The notes beneath the pieces are model-generated. The model made no database searches, was not told the origin of the DNA, and saw only the letters and a list, made by a program, of their open reading frames with translations. From NCBI RefSeq assembly GCF_016900375.1, contig NZ_JACJKB010000001.1, positions 186,001 through 250,000 on the forward strand: 64,000 nucleotides of DNA, written 5' to 3'. The stretch comes from Collinsella tanakaei (lineage in GTDB: Bacteria; Actinomycetota; Coriobacteriia; Coriobacteriales; Coriobacteriaceae). The position numbers and the translations under genes are program-made. Numbering within the stretch: position 1 is the first letter of the stretch; every line of letters begins with the position of its first letter. Below, one piece after another: positions 28,908 through 37,951 of this stretch.

Positions 28908-29699
28908 GTGCACTACGACGAGGAAAAGCTCATCGCGTACTTCAGCGATGCGCCCGACGACATCGATATGAGCCAGCTGGATATGGCGCGCATCCCGCGT
29001 CATATCTCGTGCATCATGGACGGCAACGGCCGCTGGGCAACCGCCCGCGGCCTTGCCCGCACCGAGGGGCACAAGGCCGGAATCGTCTCGCTGCGCGAGG
29101 TGATCACCGCTGCGGTGCGCCTTGGCGTCGATGTGCTTTCGGCCTATGCGTTCTCCACGGAGAACTGGAATCGCCCCAAGCACGAGGTGAACGTGCTCAT
29201 GCACCTGTTCGCCAAGACGTTCATCGATGAGCTGCCTCTGCTCAAGCGCGAAAACGTCCGCGTCGTGTTCCTCGGGGATATCTCCGCTCTTCCCGCGCGC
29301 ACGCGCGAGGTCTTCGAGTACGGCCTTGCCGAGTGCCGCGATCACACGGGCATGGTCTTGGCCCTTGCGGTCAACTACGGCGGTCGTGCCGAGATCGTCC
29401 GCGCAGCACGGCAGCTTGCGATGCTCGTCAAGGACGGTTCGCTTGCACCCGAGGACATTGACGAGGCAACCGTTGCGAACCACCTCTTCACCGCCGGCCT
29501 GCCTGATCCCGAGCTTGTCATCAGGACCTCGGGTGAGCTGCGCGTCTCCAACTACCTGCTCTGGCAGATAGCCTATGCGGAGTTCTACATCACCGATACC
29601 TACTGGCCGGATTTTTCTCGCTGGGACTTGGTCCGCGCGATTCTGGCCTTCCAAGGGCGCGATCGGCGCTTCGGCGGCTTGAGTACGCCCGCGCGCTAA
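28908..29699 (+). CDS. uppS: Undecaprenyl diphosphate synthase (cis-prenyltransferase)
   Basis: The product is 263 residues, starting with a GTG that immediately follows the frr stop. It contains IMDGNGRWATARGL (catalytic Asp and phosphate site), HKAG, AFSTENWNRP and RTSGELRVSNYLLWQIAYAEFY, the five conserved UPPS regions. It extends farnesyl diphosphate with isopentenyl diphosphate to make the lipid carrier for wall synthesis. Its position next to cdsA and dxr couples carrier and precursor supply. Confidence 0.96.
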   Translation: MHYDEEKLIAYFSDAPDDIDMSQLDMARIPRHISCIMDGNGRWATARGLARTEGHKAGIVSLREVITAAVRLGVDVLSAYAFSTENWNRPKHEVNVLMHLFAKTFIDELPLLKRENVRVVFLGDISALPARTREVFEYGLAECRDHTGMVLALAVNYGGRAEIVRAARQLAMLVKDGSLAPEDIDEATVANHLFTAGLPDPELVIRTSGELRVSNYLLWQIAYAEFYITDTYWPDFSRWDLVRAILAFQGRDRRFGGLSTPAR

Positions 29700-29724
29700 C
29701 CCCGCCCTGCACAAGGAGTTCGAG

Positions 29725-30606
29725 TTGGATTCACCACGAGATACCAAGGCGCCGCGCCGCAAGACCGCGGAGCCTGATAAGCAGCAAGGTTCAAAGGGCG
29801 CTTTGAGCGGCCTGGTCGTACGCACGGGCTTCGGCCTGCTGTACGCCGCCGTCTTTATCGCCTGCCTGCTGCTCGGCACCCTGCCCACCGCGCTGTTCAT
29901 CGCCGCGATGAGCTGGCTGTGCTGTTTCGAGTTCTACCGGATGATGCGGCTTGACGGCAAGGTGCCCAACGAGCTGCTTGGCCTTGCCGCCGCGATCCTG
30001 TTTCCGCTATCCGCCCTCGTTCATCCTCTTTGGCTCACGGCGCTCATCTTCCTCTTCGTGCTTTCGCTCGGCCTGTGGTACGTCTACTCGCCGCGCACGC
30101 GTATCGCCGATGTCGCCGTAACCGCCTTCGGCCCTCTGTATACCGGATTCATGCTTTCTGCCATCGTGCTGCTGCGCGAGGCGATTCCCGGGTTCCCGGG
30201 CGCGCTGCTTTCCATAGGCGTCTGCGCATCGCTTTGGGTGAGCGATTCGTTTGCCTATCTGGTGGGCAGCCGATTCGGTCGCCATAAGATGGCCCCGAAG
30301 ATCTCGCCCAATAAGAGCTGGGAGGGCTTTGCGGGCGGCCTGCTCGGATCGGTGATCATCTGGCTCATCCTGTGGCTGACCGGCTTCTACGACCTCAACA
30401 TCTGGCTCGCCATCGGCATCGGCCTCGCCGTCGCCATCCTCGGCGTCTTCGGCGACCTCATCGAGAGCCGCATCAAGCGCGGTGTCGGCGTCAAGGATTC
30501 GGGCAACTTCATCCCCGGGCATGGCGGCATGCTCGATCGCTCCGACTCGCTCATCTTCGGCTGCATCACCGCGTATTTCCTGCTTTTCATCGGAGGCGTG
30601 CTATGA
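29725..30606 (+). CDS. cdsA: Phosphatidate cytidylyltransferase
   Basis: The product is 293 residues with a TTG start supported by AAGGAG. A hydrophilic N-terminal 35 residues precede about eight membrane helices. The C-terminal signature SRIKRGVGVKDSGNFIPGHGG then MLDRSD is the CDP-DAG synthase active-site loop. It makes CDP-diacylglycerol from phosphatidate and CTP, feeding enzymes such as the pgsA-like gene at the window end. The stop overlaps the dxr start as ATGA. Confidence 0.96.
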   Translation: MDSPRDTKAPRRKTAEPDKQQGSKGALSGLVVRTGFGLLYAAVFIACLLLGTLPTALFIAAMSWLCCFEFYRMMRLDGKVPNELLGLAAAILFPLSALVHPLWLTALIFLFVLSLGLWYVYSPRTRIADVAVTAFGPLYTGFMLSAIVLLREAIPGFPGALLSIGVCASLWVSDSFAYLVGSRFGRHKMAPKISPNKSWEGFAGGLLGSVIIWLILWLTGFYDLNIWLAIGIGLAVAILGVFGDLIESRIKRGVGVKDSGNFIPGHGGMLDRSDSLIFGCITAYFLLFIGGVL

Positions 30607-31787
30607 CGGGATCTCTTGACACCGCTTGCGGTGCAAAGCTTCGCATCGCCATTCTGGGCTGCACCGGATCCATCGGGGTCCAGGCGCTCGACGTTTGCCG
30701 ACAACATGCCGATCGCCTCGAGGTTGTTGCCCTGTCGGCCCATTCACGCGTCCGCGAGCTTGTCGATGCCGCGCGCGAGTTCGGCGTCGACCGCATAGCC
30801 GTCACCGACCCTGCACACGCGCACGATCCGGCTCTTGCCGATCTCGCCGATGGCACGCAGGTGCTTGTGGGGGAGCATGCCGCGGTCGAGCTCTGCCAGG
30901 CCGATGACGTCGACTGCGTTCTCGTGGCCATCGTGGGTGCTGCGGGCCTTGCTGCCAGCGCGGCGGTGCTCGAGACGGACAAGCGGCTCGCCCTGGCGAA
31001 CAAGGAGTCGCTCGTTGTCGGCGGCGATCTTCTCATGCCGCGCGTGAGACCCGGCCAGCTCATTCCCGTCGATTCCGAGCATTCGGCCATCTTCCAGTGC
31101 TACAGGGGAGAGAAAGCCGATCAGGCTCACGCCATCTGGCTCACCTGCTCGGGCGGTCCGTTCTACGGATGGACCCGCGACCAGCTCAGCCGCGTGACAC
31201 CTTCCGACGCCCTGGCGCATCCCACATGGAACATGGGCGCCAAGATCACCATCGACTCCGCAACCCTCATGAACAAGGGCCTCGAGCGCATCGAGGCCAT
31301 GCATCTGTTCGGCGTCGATATGGAGTTTATCCGTGTCGTGATCCAGCGCCAGTCTAAGATCCACTCCATGGTGGAATACGAGGACGGATCGGTGATCGCG
31401 CATCTGGGAGCGTCCGACATGCGGATTCCCATCCAGTATGCGTTCTCCTATCCCGATCGCTGGTCGACGCCGGCGCCGCGCGTCGACTTCCGCACGCTCG
31501 GCTCGCTCGATTTCGGCGAACCCGATGCCGACACTTTTCGCTGCCTTGCGCTCGCCGAGGATGCGGGACGTGTTCGCGGAACGCTGCCCTGCGTGCTCAA
31601 CGCCGCCAACGAGGTCGCGGTCGCGGCTTTCCTTGCCGGTACGTGCTCGTTCACGGATATCGACGCCGTCGTCGAGACCTGCATGGACGACCACGACGTC
31701 CAGCCCGTGCAGTCACTCGAGCAGCTTGCCGACATCGATGCTTGGGCGAGGCGCCGCGCAGCGGAAGCTATCGCCGCGCGATCATAG
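30603..31787 (+). CDS. dxr: 1-deoxy-D-xylulose 5-phosphate reductoisomerase
   Basis: The product is 394 residues. The NADPH-binding motif ILGCTGSIGVQALDV is followed by LALANKESLVVGGDL, PVDSEHSAIFQ, TCSGGPFYG and WNMGAKITIDSATLMNKGLE, which hold the metal and substrate ligands. It commits DXP to the MEP isoprenoid pathway. The ATG at 30603 overlaps the cdsA stop; a longer frame upstream is only a shadow of cdsA. ispG lies two genes on and ispH at 51425, so the pathway is well represented in the window. Confidence 0.97.
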   Translation: MTGSLDTACGAKLRIAILGCTGSIGVQALDVCRQHADRLEVVALSAHSRVRELVDAAREFGVDRIAVTDPAHAHDPALADLADGTQVLVGEHAAVELCQADDVDCVLVAIVGAAGLAASAAVLETDKRLALANKESLVVGGDLLMPRVRPGQLIPVDSEHSAIFQCYRGEKADQAHAIWLTCSGGPFYGWTRDQLSRVTPSDALAHPTWNMGAKITIDSATLMNKGLERIEAMHLFGVDMEFIRVVIQRQSKIHSMVEYEDGSVIAHLGASDMRIPIQYAFSYPDRWSTPAPRVDFRTLGSLDFGEPDADTFRCLALAEDAGRVRGTLPCVLNAANEVAVAAFLAGTCSFTDIDAVVETCMDDHDVQPVQSLEQLADIDAWARRRAAEAIAARS

Positions 31788-31814
31788 GGAAACCTCCTTA
31801 CCGTCTGGTGGTCT

Positions 31815-33173
31815 ATGGAACAGCTTGCCGGCTTCATCTCGTCGCTCTTCTGGGGCGTCGTCACCTTTTCCGTTCTCGTTTTCATCCACGAGGGCGGGCA
31901 TTTTCTTGCCGCCCGCGCCTGCGGCGTGCGCGTGACCGAGTTCTTCCTCGGTCTTCCGTGCCGCTTCAACATCCACCGCGTATCGCGCAAGAACGGCACG
32001 AAATTCGGCGTGACGCCGATCCTCCTCGGAGGCTACGCCGCCATCTGCGGCATGGAGAACGCCAACGTGCCCTCGGCCCCGCGTGTGCTCGCCGCGGTAC
32101 ACCGCCGCGGAACCGCCACGACCGCTGAGCTCGCCGGCGATCTCGACCTCGATGAGACCGAGATCCAAGATGCCTGCGCTCAGCTGCTGAGCTGGGGTTC
32201 GCTCGCACCGCGCTACCTTGATGATGACGGCCCGCGCGACCGCTACTACCCGAGCGCCTACGCCTCCATGCCTCGCGATGCCGCGGGAAACACCGTCTAC
32301 GAAGGGCGCGCCTTCGACCGCGCGCATGCAACCTCCGAGGGTGATCCCTGGGAGCCGACGATGGGGGAGCAGGCCTTCTTCGAGAAGGAGCGCTCTCGCA
32401 CCTATATGGGCCTCGGCTTCTTCCGACGCTCAGCCATCCTGCTTGCCGGTATCGCCGTCAACGTGCTCTGCGGCATCCTGCTGCTCATGAGCGTGTTCTC
32501 CATCATCGGGTTCGACGTCCCCGTCGACAAAAATGTCATCGGGGCGGTGGAGCAGGACTCTCCCGCCATGGAGGCGGGCCTGCAGGCTGGCGACACGATC
32601 CTTTCCGTCGACGGCGTCTCCGTCGACTCCTGGATCTCCCTGACCGAGGCCATCGGCGCGCATGAGGGAGACGGCGCCATCGCGATGGAGGTCGAGCGCG
32701 ACGGATCCACGACCTCCGTGAGCATCGTGCCGAACGATGAGGGACTCGTTGGCATTTCCGTACCCTACGAGCGCTATCGACTCTCGCCGATCGATTCGTT
32801 CCAGGTCTCTATCGACTACGTCTATCAGACCGTCGCGGGCATAGCTCAGCTGTTCACGCCGACGAAGACGATGGAGGTGCTCGACAACTCGAGCTCCATC
32901 GTCGGCATCTCCGTCATGTCCGCCCAGGCGGCGTCCCTCGGCGCAAGCACCTATCTCGCCTTCGCCGCGCTCATCTCGCTTTCTCTCGGCTTCATGAACC
33001 TGCTGCCCATCCCACCGCTGGACGGCGGCAAGTTCATCATCGAGATCATCCAGGGAATCACGCGCCGTGAGGTGCCCATGCGCGTGCAGACCGCCCTGTC
33101 GCTTGCCGGCATCATCCTGTTCGGCTTCATCTTCGTCTACGTCCTGCGCGGGGACATCCTGCGCCTGCTTTAG
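31815..33173 (+). CDS. rseP: RseP-type site-2 metalloprotease with an inserted wHTH-like domain
   Basis: The product is 452 residues. Helix 1 carries the zinc site His25-Glu26 and His29 in FIHEGGH; a late helix carries NLLPIPPLDGGK. A PDZ domain lies at about 230-320. Between the GGY strand (72-74) and the second membrane helix (about 203) is an insertion of roughly 100 residues; residues 88-135 look like a winged helix (VLAAVHRRGTATTAELAG, then DETEIQDACAQLLSWGSL). Usual RseP proteins have a short loop there. Site-2 proteases cleave membrane-anchored regulators. The ATG at 31815 has only a weak ribosome site. Confidence 0.93.
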   Translation: MEQLAGFISSLFWGVVTFSVLVFIHEGGHFLAARACGVRVTEFFLGLPCRFNIHRVSRKNGTKFGVTPILLGGYAAICGMENANVPSAPRVLAAVHRRGTATTAELAGDLDLDETEIQDACAQLLSWGSLAPRYLDDDGPRDRYYPSAYASMPRDAAGNTVYEGRAFDRAHATSEGDPWEPTMGEQAFFEKERSRTYMGLGFFRRSAILLAGIAVNVLCGILLLMSVFSIIGFDVPVDKNVIGAVEQDSPAMEAGLQAGDTILSVDGVSVDSWISLTEAIGAHEGDGAIAMEVERDGSTTSVSIVPNDEGLVGISVPYERYRLSPIDSFQVSIDYVYQTVAGIAQLFTPTKTMEVLDNSSSIVGISVMSAQAASLGASTYLAFAALISLSLGFMNLLPIPPLDGGKFIIEIIQGITRREVPMRVQTALSLAGIILFGFIFVYVLRGDILRLL

Positions 33174-33185
33174 AAGGAGGACACG

Positions 33186-34250
33186 ATGGCCCACCAGCTT
33201 CCGAGAGACCTCACGCGTCCCGTACACATCGGTTCTGTCCAGATCGGCGGGGGAGCGCCGGTTGTCGTGCAGTCCATGACCTGCACCGACACGCACGATG
33301 CGGACGCGACGCTCGCGCAGGTCCGGGCACTCGCCGACGCCGGTTGCGACATCGTGCGCGTGACGGTTCCCGACGAGGCGGCTCTCAAGAGTTTCGGGCG
33401 CGTCTGCGCGGAAAGCCCGGTGCCCATCGTGGCTGACATCCACTTCGATTACCGCTTGGCCATCGGCGCCGTGCGCGCCGGGGCGTCCAAGCTTCGCATC
33501 AACCCCGGCAACATCGGATCTTGGGACAAGGTCGACGCCGTGATCGATGCGGCTGGCGAGGCGGGCGCCGCCATTCGCATCGGCGTGAACGCCGGCTCTC
33601 TCGAGCGCGACATCGCCGAGCGCGAGGACTTGAGCCAGCCCGAGAAGCTCGTCGCCTCGAGCCTGCGGTTCGTCGAGCACTTCGAGGGCCGCGGCTTTAC
33701 GAATATCGTCCTTTCCGCCAAGGCCCACAGCGTGCTGACGACTATCGACACCTACCGAGCGCTCTCCCGCGAGCTGCCGCAGGTGCCGCTCCACCTCGGC
33801 GTCACCGAGGCCGGCACGGTGCGCCAGGGCACCATCAAGAGCTCGGTGGGTCTCGGAATCCTGCTTGCCGAGGGCATCGGCGACACGCTGCGCGTCTCGC
33901 TTACCGCCGATCCGGTCGAGGAACCGCCCGTCGCTTGGGGCATCCTCGAGTGCCTGGGCATCCGCCGTCGCGGCCCCGAACTCGTGAGTTGCCCGACCTG
34001 CGGCCGCACCCAGGTCGACCTCATTCCCATCGCGCAGGAGGTCGAGCGGAGGCTCCAGACCGTGACGAAGCCGATATCCGTCGCCGTCATGGGCTGCGTG
34101 GTCAACGGTCCGGGCGAGGCGTCCGACGCCGACGTGGGCGTCGCCTGCGGTCGCGGCACGGCGCTGCTGTTCCGCCACGGCGAGGTCATTCGCAAGATCG
34201 CCGAGGAAGACATCGTCGATGCCCTCATGGAAGAAATCGAGCAGCTCTAA
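33186..34250 (+). CDS. ispG: (E)-4-hydroxy-3-methylbut-2-enyl-diphosphate synthase
   Basis: The product is 354 residues. The TIM-barrel part reads VQSMTCTDTHDADATLAQVRAL and ADIHFDYRLAI. The C-terminal iron-sulfur region has SCPTCGRTQ and VMGCVVNGPGEA, supplying the three cysteines of the 4Fe-4S cluster. It converts MEcPP to HMBPP; IspH acts next. GAAGGAGG precedes the ATG. It ends the block that begins at pyrH, and a family A palindrome follows 16 bases later. Confidence 0.97.
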   Translation: MAHQLPRDLTRPVHIGSVQIGGGAPVVVQSMTCTDTHDADATLAQVRALADAGCDIVRVTVPDEAALKSFGRVCAESPVPIVADIHFDYRLAIGAVRAGASKLRINPGNIGSWDKVDAVIDAAGEAGAAIRIGVNAGSLERDIAEREDLSQPEKLVASSLRFVEHFEGRGFTNIVLSAKAHSVLTTIDTYRALSRELPQVPLHLGVTEAGTVRQGTIKSSVGLGILLAEGIGDTLRVSLTADPVEEPPVAWGILECLGIRRRGPELVSCPTCGRTQVDLIPIAQEVERRLQTVTKPISVAVMGCVVNGPGEASDADVGVACGRGTALLFRHGEVIRKIAEEDIVDALMEEIEQL

Positions 34251-34266
34251 CAACCATCGGCCACAT

Positions 34267-34333
34267 CTGGCCTCTCCCGGCTACGTCCCCAACGAGGCCA
34301 GGCCTCGTTGGGGACGTAGCCGGGAGAGGCCAG
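34267..34333. repeat. Family A palindromic element A4
   Basis: Perfect 33-bp arms (34267-34299 and 34301-34333) meet with a one-base spacer. The arrangement is reversed compared with A1 and A3: the shared core points outward. It is nearly identical to A5 at 37778, on the other side of the surface-protein gene. Confidence 0.93.
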
Positions 34334-34488
34334 CAATAAAGAAAAGGTGTAAGGGTTAGCCGATTCGAAATGGCGTCCCTTTGACCGACCAGTTTGCAAC
34401 ATCCCCTATGTTGCGCTTGTTGCCTGATAGCGCATAGGTTAGAACTTGAAATAGACGTGTCGGCAACGAGGCATAAGGTGGGTTCGTT

Positions 34489-37400
34489 ATGTTGAGAATG
34501 CTGCGGGCGGTCGGAATCACGATCGCGCTTCTGTTCGCCGCGAGTATCACGGGGATTCCGGGGTCCCCCATATTGGAGGCTCAAGCTGCCGAAATCGTAG
34601 CAGAGGGCGATTCGAACCTTCGTGGCGAATTCCACTGGGAGCTTGATTCCAAGGGGACCTTCACGATGAGCGGAGAGGGGAGTCCGCCCAGCGTATCGCT
34701 CGTTACGGGAGCTCCCAAGTGGGAAGATTATAAAGATCAGATCAGACGCGTTGTCATTGAAGACGGCATCTGGTCGACCGGCGATCTAAGCTTTGAAGGC
34801 TGCACGAATCTCACTGAGGTGACATTCGCCTCGAGCGTCACCACCATAGGCTCAGGAGCATTTAAGGGCTGTACCAAGCTGAAGACGATACAGTTTCCCC
34901 GCGCGCTTGAAACGATTGATTATGACGCCTTTCTGGGCTGTACGGGCCTAACCGAACTCACCTTTCCCGACTCGATCGCCTCGATCAACAGCTCAGCATT
35001 TTCCGGCTGCACAGGGTTGAAGGAGCTGACGTTTCCCACTGACACCGACATCGGATACAAAGCGTTCTTCGGATGCGCTGCCCTGCAGAGCGTTGTGCTC
35101 CCGAACGGCGAAAACGGCAGTGTCGGCCTGAATGCATTTGCCGAATGTCCCAACTTGAAGACGGTGTACTGGCCGCTGGAGCTGACGTTTGCCAATTCCG
35201 CCTTTATAGATTCGCTCAACCTGACCGTCTACTACGAGGGCACGTTCGAACAATGGGAATCCATTGCCACACATTTATTCGGCGAGAAGGTTCCAGATGG
35301 AACGATAGTCAAATACAACAGCGGCATGCCTGGGGAGGAAACCGATCCCGATCCAGAGGAGCCTGACCACGAGCTCACCACGCCCAAGCTTCAAAGCGTG
35401 GAGAACCGTTCCGGCGGCATCCTCATTAAGTGGTTCGGAGAAGCTTCTTATCCCGATGCCACATGGTGGCTTGATAGCGGGTTCTACGTTCTGAGAAAGA
35501 GCGGCAGCGGCGATTACGAGCGTATCGCGACGGTAGATGACGCCGACGCTACATCCTACCTTGACACCGATGTCATGCTTGGCACCACGTACACCTATAC
35601 CATTCAGCGCTTTTCGAGCGGCGAGGTCAGTGAATACGATATAACGGGCCTTACAATCACACGCAAGGAGGCCATCGATAACGTAGCGAGCTATCCGAAC
35701 GACAACCTCGGATGGAGCGTAGCTAACAATCTTGCCAATTTCGGCAGGAGCGTCGACAACCCCATCGACGATGAGCGGTACGAGGAAGTGCTCGGAACGA
35801 AATTCATCGATAACGCTTCTGGAAAGCTCAACCAATTCGTCAATCGACACAAGCAGAACGGCGGATACTGCTTCGGCCTGTCCCTCCTCGCCGCAGCGCA
35901 ATACAATGGTCAGATCGACCTGGCCATATTGTTTGACGACCAAGATTTCTCCGGACAATCGAAGGACAGCAAGCTTGCTAACGGTGCGATTACCACCATT
36001 GTGAAATCTGACTCAACAGGCAGATACTACGCGAAGATGGAGAACGACCGGCTCGTCAATATCATCGAGCGCGCACATATATCGCAGTACACCAAGGAAG
36101 TCAAAGCCTCCCAGATCTATACGAAAGCCCCCAACTATGAAGGATTGCTTCATTATCTCCGTGAGGACAACATCAAGCCGCTCCTAGTTGGGCTCAGCGG
36201 AAGCGCCGACCACGCCGTACTGACCTATCCGCAGATAGAGCCGGAGCGCATCTCCGACAACCAATACAAGATCTACCTATACGATCCGAACGTTCCACAG
36301 ATCGGCAGCGAGAGCACGCTCGTACCGTATGCGCTGGAGGGCAAACTGTCGGATTACTACACGAGCGGCATGTCATACCTCATCCTGAACACCGACACGG
36401 GAGACTGGTCGTACTACAACCCCAGCAAGGGCACCTCGCCGCAGATTAGCAACGGCTACTACGATGTGGGCATGTCTTTTGATCTCGACGATAAGGGCAA
36501 CCATCTGTTGCGCCACGAGACCATCCGCTTCTACGACGTCTCGAAGATCTCCAATACGATGATCAACATCATCATGGGCTCTATCACCGGAACGCCCTCG
36601 AACTTCATCATCGTCGACGACATCCCGCAAGAAGGTTCCGGGGTGCTTGCGATCACCGATATCGATAGTGGGGATACGATCATGACCGCTTCGGGCGCTC
36701 AGTCCGGGGGTGCACCCAAGCTCACGCTTTCCAGCGAATACGTTGAAGACTACCAGGTCGGAGGAGACGACGGCAACATGCTGTTCCTCTGGCTATCGGA
36801 CAGCTGCGGTGCGATCAAGACCCAAGGTGGCAGCGTCAATGCAACGTACTATTCCGATGGAACCATGTTCAACGTAGTCTGCAAACGAGCGGGCAGCGCT
36901 TCCTTCGATCCCGCAGCCGCAACACTATCAATCCAAGTTGACGAGGCAGCGGACATCGAGATGGACGTACAGCGCAACTCGCAGATGGATGATACCCGGG
37001 ATGCAAAGCGCGTGACCATATCTACCTACCTCAATGCAGGAGATAAGACCACGATGACCGTCCCCAAATACGGCTTGCTTCAGCTCTCGGGACCCGAAGG
37101 CCAGCGATATGACGCCTCCTATAGCAAGGAAACCGAAAGCGGGAGCATGGGCGGAGCCATGCCCAATGTCACCGCCCAGGAAATCCTTGCGCACTGGGGT
37201 GAACCCGTCGAGAACATCTTCAGTGACGTCTCGTCTGACGCCTACTACGCCGATGCGGTGATCTGGGCTGTCGATAACGAGGTGACGACGGGTACGTCTT
37301 CCACCACGTTCTCGCCAGAAGACCCCTGCACGCGTGCGCAAGCGGTCACCTTCCTATGGAGAGCCGCCGGCTGCCCTGAACCGGAGGGCACGCGCAACCC

Positions 37401-37737
37401 CTTCACCGACGTTGGAAGTGGCGATTATTACCACGACGCGGTTCTTTGGGCGGTCGAGCAGGGGATAACCACCGGCACCTCCGACACAACGTTCAGCCCG
37501 AACGACACCTGCACGAGGGCGCAGATCGTGACGTTCCTCCACCGCAGCGAGGGATGTCCCGACATCGGCGCATACATCACCTTCATCGATGTTCCGCTGA
37601 ATGAGTACTATGCGGATGCCGTCAGCTGGGCTGCCACGCTCGGGATCACCACAGGCACCTCGCGAACGCATTTCAGCCCGAACATCCCATGCACCCGCGG
37701 ACAGATCGTGACGTTCCTGCATCGTACCTACCGGTAA
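34489..37737 (+). CDS. Secreted BspA-like LRR / cysteine-peptidase-like / SLH surface protein
   Basis: The product is 1,082 residues. A signal peptide ends near residue 33 (AQA-AE). Residues about 100-260 are BspA-type leucine-rich repeats (FEGCTNLTEVTFASSVTTIG and similar). A Pro/Glu linker and a fibronectin-III-like domain follow. Residues about 440-620 have a papain-like pattern: Cys461 in GGYCFGLS, His575 in SADHAVLTY and Asp599/Asn601 in YLYDPN. Three SLH repeats (from about 908 to the end; FSDV, YYADAV, TRAQ) should bind it to the cell wall. Likely an adhesin or surface enzyme. The coding sequence is visibly more A/T-rich than its neighbours and sits between palindromes A4 and A5, suggesting acquisition. 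Confidence 0.88.
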   Translation: MLRMLRAVGITIALLFAASITGIPGSPILEAQAAEIVAEGDSNLRGEFHWELDSKGTFTMSGEGSPPSVSLVTGAPKWEDYKDQIRRVVIEDGIWSTGDLSFEGCTNLTEVTFASSVTTIGSGAFKGCTKLKTIQFPRALETIDYDAFLGCTGLTELTFPDSIASINSSAFSGCTGLKELTFPTDTDIGYKAFFGCAALQSVVLPNGENGSVGLNAFAECPNLKTVYWPLELTFANSAFIDSLNLTVYYEGTFEQWESIATHLFGEKVPDGTIVKYNSGMPGEETDPDPEEPDHELTTPKLQSVENRSGGILIKWFGEASYPDATWWLDSGFYVLRKSGSGDYERIATVDDADATSYLDTDVMLGTTYTYTIQRFSSGEVSEYDITGLTITRKEAIDNVASYPNDNLGWSVANNLANFGRSVDNPIDDERYEEVLGTKFIDNASGKLNQFVNRHKQNGGYCFGLSLLAAAQYNGQIDLAILFDDQDFSGQSKDSKLANGAITTIVKSDSTGRYYAKMENDRLVNIIERAHISQYTKEVKASQIYTKAPNYEGLLHYLREDNIKPLLVGLSGSADHAVLTYPQIEPERISDNQYKIYLYDPNVPQIGSESTLVPYALEGKLSDYYTSGMSYLILNTDTGDWSYYNPSKGTSPQISNGYYDVGMSFDLDDKGNHLLRHETIRFYDVSKISNTMINIIMGSITGTPSNFIIVDDIPQEGSGVLAITDIDSGDTIMTASGAQSGGAPKLTLSSEYVEDYQVGGDDGNMLFLWLSDSCGAIKTQGGSVNATYYSDGTMFNVVCKRAGSASFDPAAATLSIQVDEAADIEMDVQRNSQMDDTRDAKRVTISTYLNAGDKTTMTVPKYGLLQLSGPEGQRYDASYSKETESGSMGGAMPNVTAQEILAHWGEPVENIFSDVSSDAYYADAVIWAVDNEVTTGTSSTTFSPEDPCTRAQAVTFLWRAAGCPEPEGTRNPFTDVGSGDYYHDAVLWAVEQGITTGTSDTTFSPNDTCTRAQIVTFLHRSEGCPDIGAYITFIDVPLNEYYADAVSWAATLGITTGTSRTHFSPNIPCTRGQIVTFLHRTYR

Positions 37738-37777
37738 TCCCTCTCATCTCAAAACAGAGGCAAAACAGTAAACCTTT

Positions 37778-37842
37778 TGGCCTCTCCCGGCTACGTCCCC
37801 AATGAGGCCTGGCCTCATTGATGACGTAGCCGGGAGAGGCCA
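37778..37842. repeat. Family A palindromic element A5
   Basis: Arms of 32 bp (37778-37809 and 37811-37842) differ at two positions (GATGAC replaces GGGGAC in the right arm). It matches A4 in layout and in nearly all bases. It lies 41 bases after the surface-protein stop and 109 bases before proS. Confidence 0.9.
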
Positions 37843-37951
37843 GCACCCAATCACCACATATGGCCAGATGGCAGCAAGCCTGTTGAGACCAGTTGCGCGC
37901 TATGCGCTATCATGCAGAATCGTATGTCGTTTCGAACACAGGGAGTAAGAC

